Assembly (NCBI RefSeq): GCF_019334725.1
Contig: NZ_CP079818.1
Location: 2,220,669 to 2,284,668, forward strand
Origin: Neisseria perflava
Lineage (GTDB): Bacteria > Pseudomonadota > Gammaproteobacteria > Burkholderiales > Neisseriaceae
Direction: 5' to 3'
Length of the DNA: 64,000 bases
A program made the translations under genes and the position numbers. Each line of letters starts with the position of its first letter. Position 1 is the first letter of the stretch. The notes below the pieces were generated by a model. The model was not told where the DNA came from. It made no database searches and saw only the letters and a list, made by a program, of their open reading frames with translations. Below, one piece after another: positions 62,646-64,000 of this stretch.

Positions 62646-63031
62646 GTGAATAAAGCCTTATGCCTTGCCATCGCCGCTATTTTAGGTCTGGGCATGAGCG
62701 CGTATCCAACTTTCCATCCTACAAACTCAAAATCATTCAAGGTAACGAGCTCAATCCCCGCGCCGTTGTTTCCCTGCGCCAAGGTATGACCCGCGACCAA
62801 GTCCAACTGCTGCTCGGTACGCCGCTCCTGCGCGACGCCTTCCATGCCGACCGCTGGGATTACACTTTCAACACCAGCCGCAACGGCATCATCAAAGAAC
62901 AAAGCAACCTGACCCTGTACTTTGAAAACGACGTCCTCGCACGCGCCGAAGGCGATGCCATTCAAAAATCCATCGAAGCGGTTCAAGCCGGACAAAACGT
63001 CGTTCCGACCACCGAAACCAAGCCGCAATAA
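62646..63031 (+). pseudogene. bamE: Outer-membrane assembly lipoprotein BamE (SmpA), frameshifted as read
   Basis: GTG start at 62646 with AAAGGT upstream. The signal sequence reads VNKALCLAIAAILGLGMSA; the lipobox Cys and the next codon are missing because GCGTGCGTATCC appears as GCGTATCC near 62700, a loss of four bases that shifts the frame. The rest, NFPSYKLKIIQGNELNPRAV through TTETKPQ, is in another frame and intact. BamE is a lipoprotein of the Bam complex that inserts outer-membrane barrels (including Slam). Repaired length about 129 aa. Confidence 0.85.
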
Positions 63032-63040
63032 GGAAGCCTC

Positions 63041-63847
63041 ATGAGCGCATTGAAAATCGCCATTGCCGGCGTCAACGGTCGCATGGGCCGCGTCTTGGTT
63101 GAAGCAGTCAACAACCATCCCGATGCCGTCCTCTCCGGCGCACTCGAACATTCCGGTTCGGAAGTATTGGGTTTGGATGCAGGCTTCGCCTCCGGCCTCA
63201 AAACCGGCGTTACTATTTCAGACGACGGGATGCCGTACTGGATCAAAGCGATGTCCTCATCGACTTTACCCGTCCCGAGCCAACCCTGAAACACCTGCAA
63301 AAATGCGTGGAAAAAGGCGTCAACATCATCATCGGCACGACCGGTTTTGACGACGCAGGCAAAGCCGCCATCCAAGCCGCAGGCGAAAAAACAGGCGTTG
63401 TCTTCGCAGCCAACTTCAGCGTCGGCGTCAACCTGACCTTCCACATCCTCGACACCGTCGCCCGCGTGTTAAACGAAGGCTACGACATCGAAATCATCGA
63501 AGGCCACCACCGCCACAAAGTCGATGCCCAAGCGGCACCGCGTTGCGCATGGGTGAAGTCATTGCAAACGCCCTCGGCCGCGACCTCAAAGAATGCGCCG
63601 TTTACTGCCGCGAAGGCCACACTGGCCCGCGCGATCCGTCCACCATCGGTTTTGCCACCATCCGCGCAGGCGACATCGTCGGCGACCACACCGCCCTCTT
63701 CGCCACTGACGGCGAGCGCGTGGAAATCACCCACAAAGCCAGCAGCCGCATGACCTTTGCCGCCGGTGCCGTACGCGCCGCAGTTTGGGCAAACGGCAAA
63801 AAGGCCTGTACGATATGCAAGACGTACTGGGTTTGAAAAACCAATAA
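63041..63847 (+). pseudogene. dapB: 4-hydroxy-tetrahydrodipicolinate reductase, frameshifted as read
   Basis: ATG 63041, nine bases after bamE. N-terminal KIAIAGVNGRMGRVLVEAV; the frame breaks near 63227 (in GACGACGGGATG), 63527 (CCCC read as CCC, before SGTALRMGEV) and 63798 (A6 read as A5, before GLYDMQDVLGLKNQ). Between breaks all DapB motifs are intact, including EIIEGHHRHKVDA. Adding one base at each site gives 269 aa, the normal length. Makes tetrahydrodipicolinate for lysine and DAP; essential, so true inactivation is improbable. Confidence 0.88.
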
Positions 63848-63875
63848 ACCTGCATCATCAGGTTTCATACCTTAC

Positions 63876-63917
63876 AAGGCCGTCTGAAAGCACAACGTCG
63901 ATTTTCAGACGGCCTTA
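63876..63917 (+). terminator. DUS terminator after dapB
   Basis: 14-bp arms (63876-63889 and 63903-63916) with a 13-nt loop. Confidence 0.65.
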
Positions 63918-63936
63918 TTAACAAAAAAGCCCCACC

Positions 63937-64000
63937 ATGTCCTATCAACAAATCACCATCAACGTCAACGATGCCGTCGCCGAACGCCTTGCCGACGCGC
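63937..64000 (+). CDS. prmA: Ribosomal protein L11 methyltransferase, N-terminal end (partial)
   Basis: ATG 63937 followed by SYQQITINVNDAVAERLADA, closely matching the start of neisserial PrmA as recalled (YQQIT-NVNDAVAERLADAL). The rest lies beyond the window. PrmA trimethylates ribosomal protein L11. The ribosome site is weak. Confidence 0.75.
   Translation, partial: MSYQQITINVNDAVAERLADA

Noticed and set aside
61179..63847. Reading aat, fur, bamE and dapB as genuine decayed genes
   Set aside because: All motifs intact between breaks, lesions are almost all one-unit contractions, and three of the genes are essential or nearly so; sequence error is more likely.
1..64000. Many short repeated GCCGTCTGAA sequences as a possible CRISPR or IS signature
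   Set aside because: These are DNA uptake sequences and terminators. Spacing is irregular, no spacers, no cas genes, no transposase.
1..64000. tRNA or rRNA genes, prophage and Correia elements
   Set aside because: Looked for but none recognised; a cmsearch or tRNAscan run would be decisive.

Overview
The window is chromosomal DNA of a commensal Neisseria. More than 60 copies or near-copies of the neisserial DNA uptake sequence (DUS, core GCCGTCTGAA) are spread through it. Most are preceded by AG (AGGCCGTCTGAA), the AG-DUS dialect, rather than the AT form typical of meningococcus and gonococcus. With the gene content, this points to a species near N. subflava/N. flavescens; the species call is an inference. 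Most genes are ordinary neisserial housekeeping genes. Pairs of inverted DUS act as the usual transcription terminators.

Layout. 0-7.5 kb: end of ponA, a PHP phosphoesterase, an AT-rich orphan gene, a Slam outer-membrane translocon with a small secreted (non-lipidated) candidate substrate, a class II glutamine amidotransferase, nrdR and ribD. 7.5-24.8 kb: one long co-directional Wzx/Wzy polysaccharide locus. It holds a nucleotide-sugar dehydrogenase, flippase, polymerase, two GT4 transferases, an initiating phosphoglycosyltransferase, an ATP-grasp/HAD/formyltransferase/aminotransferase/4,6-dehydratase sugar-tailoring block, and the Wza-Wzb-Wzc export and control proteins. 24.9-31.5 kb: gpsA, a ZapB-like gene, zapA, 6S RNA, rplM-rpsI, a thioredoxin-like protein, farR/nadR with a flavin reductase, murU, rarD. 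31.6-39 kb: tsaD, system II cytochrome c maturation (CcsB/ResB), cytochrome c4, engB, a PepSY protein, two small genes. 39-51 kb: dnaE, a His-rich metal-binding-type protein, an EVE-like protein, an MscS channel, a glycosyltransferase-like protein, prlC, a HemJ-like protein, a CYTH protein, ubiG, cytochrome c5. 51-61 kb: GIY-YIG protein, LysR regulator, NAD(P)-binding protein, PH-domain protein, an XRE regulator, mnmE, an array of three very small peptide genes, rmuC, a GT8 transferase, dapD. 61-64 kb: aat, fur, bamE and dapB, all frameshifted as read, then the start of prmA.

How the genes work together. The polysaccharide locus looks self-sufficient. It makes an acidic sugar and a 4-amino-6-deoxy sugar that is probably N-formylated, assembles the repeat unit on undecaprenyl phosphate, flips it, polymerises it and exports it under tyrosine kinase/phosphatase control. 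Meningococcal capsules use ABC export instead, so this is a notable system. The Slam gene follows its likely substrate gene on the same strand, which suggests a two-gene surface or secreted heme-acquisition unit like hemophilin/HphA systems.

The two least explained items are a tandem array of 34-35-residue peptide genes (56.3-56.8 kb), with a 17-bp direct repeat at 21-bp spacing upstream, and a His-rich duplicated protein with a perfect palindrome upstream. The cluster of frameshifts after 61 kb consists almost entirely of one-unit contractions in short repeats, in genes that include essential ones. It is more likely sequence error than gene decay.
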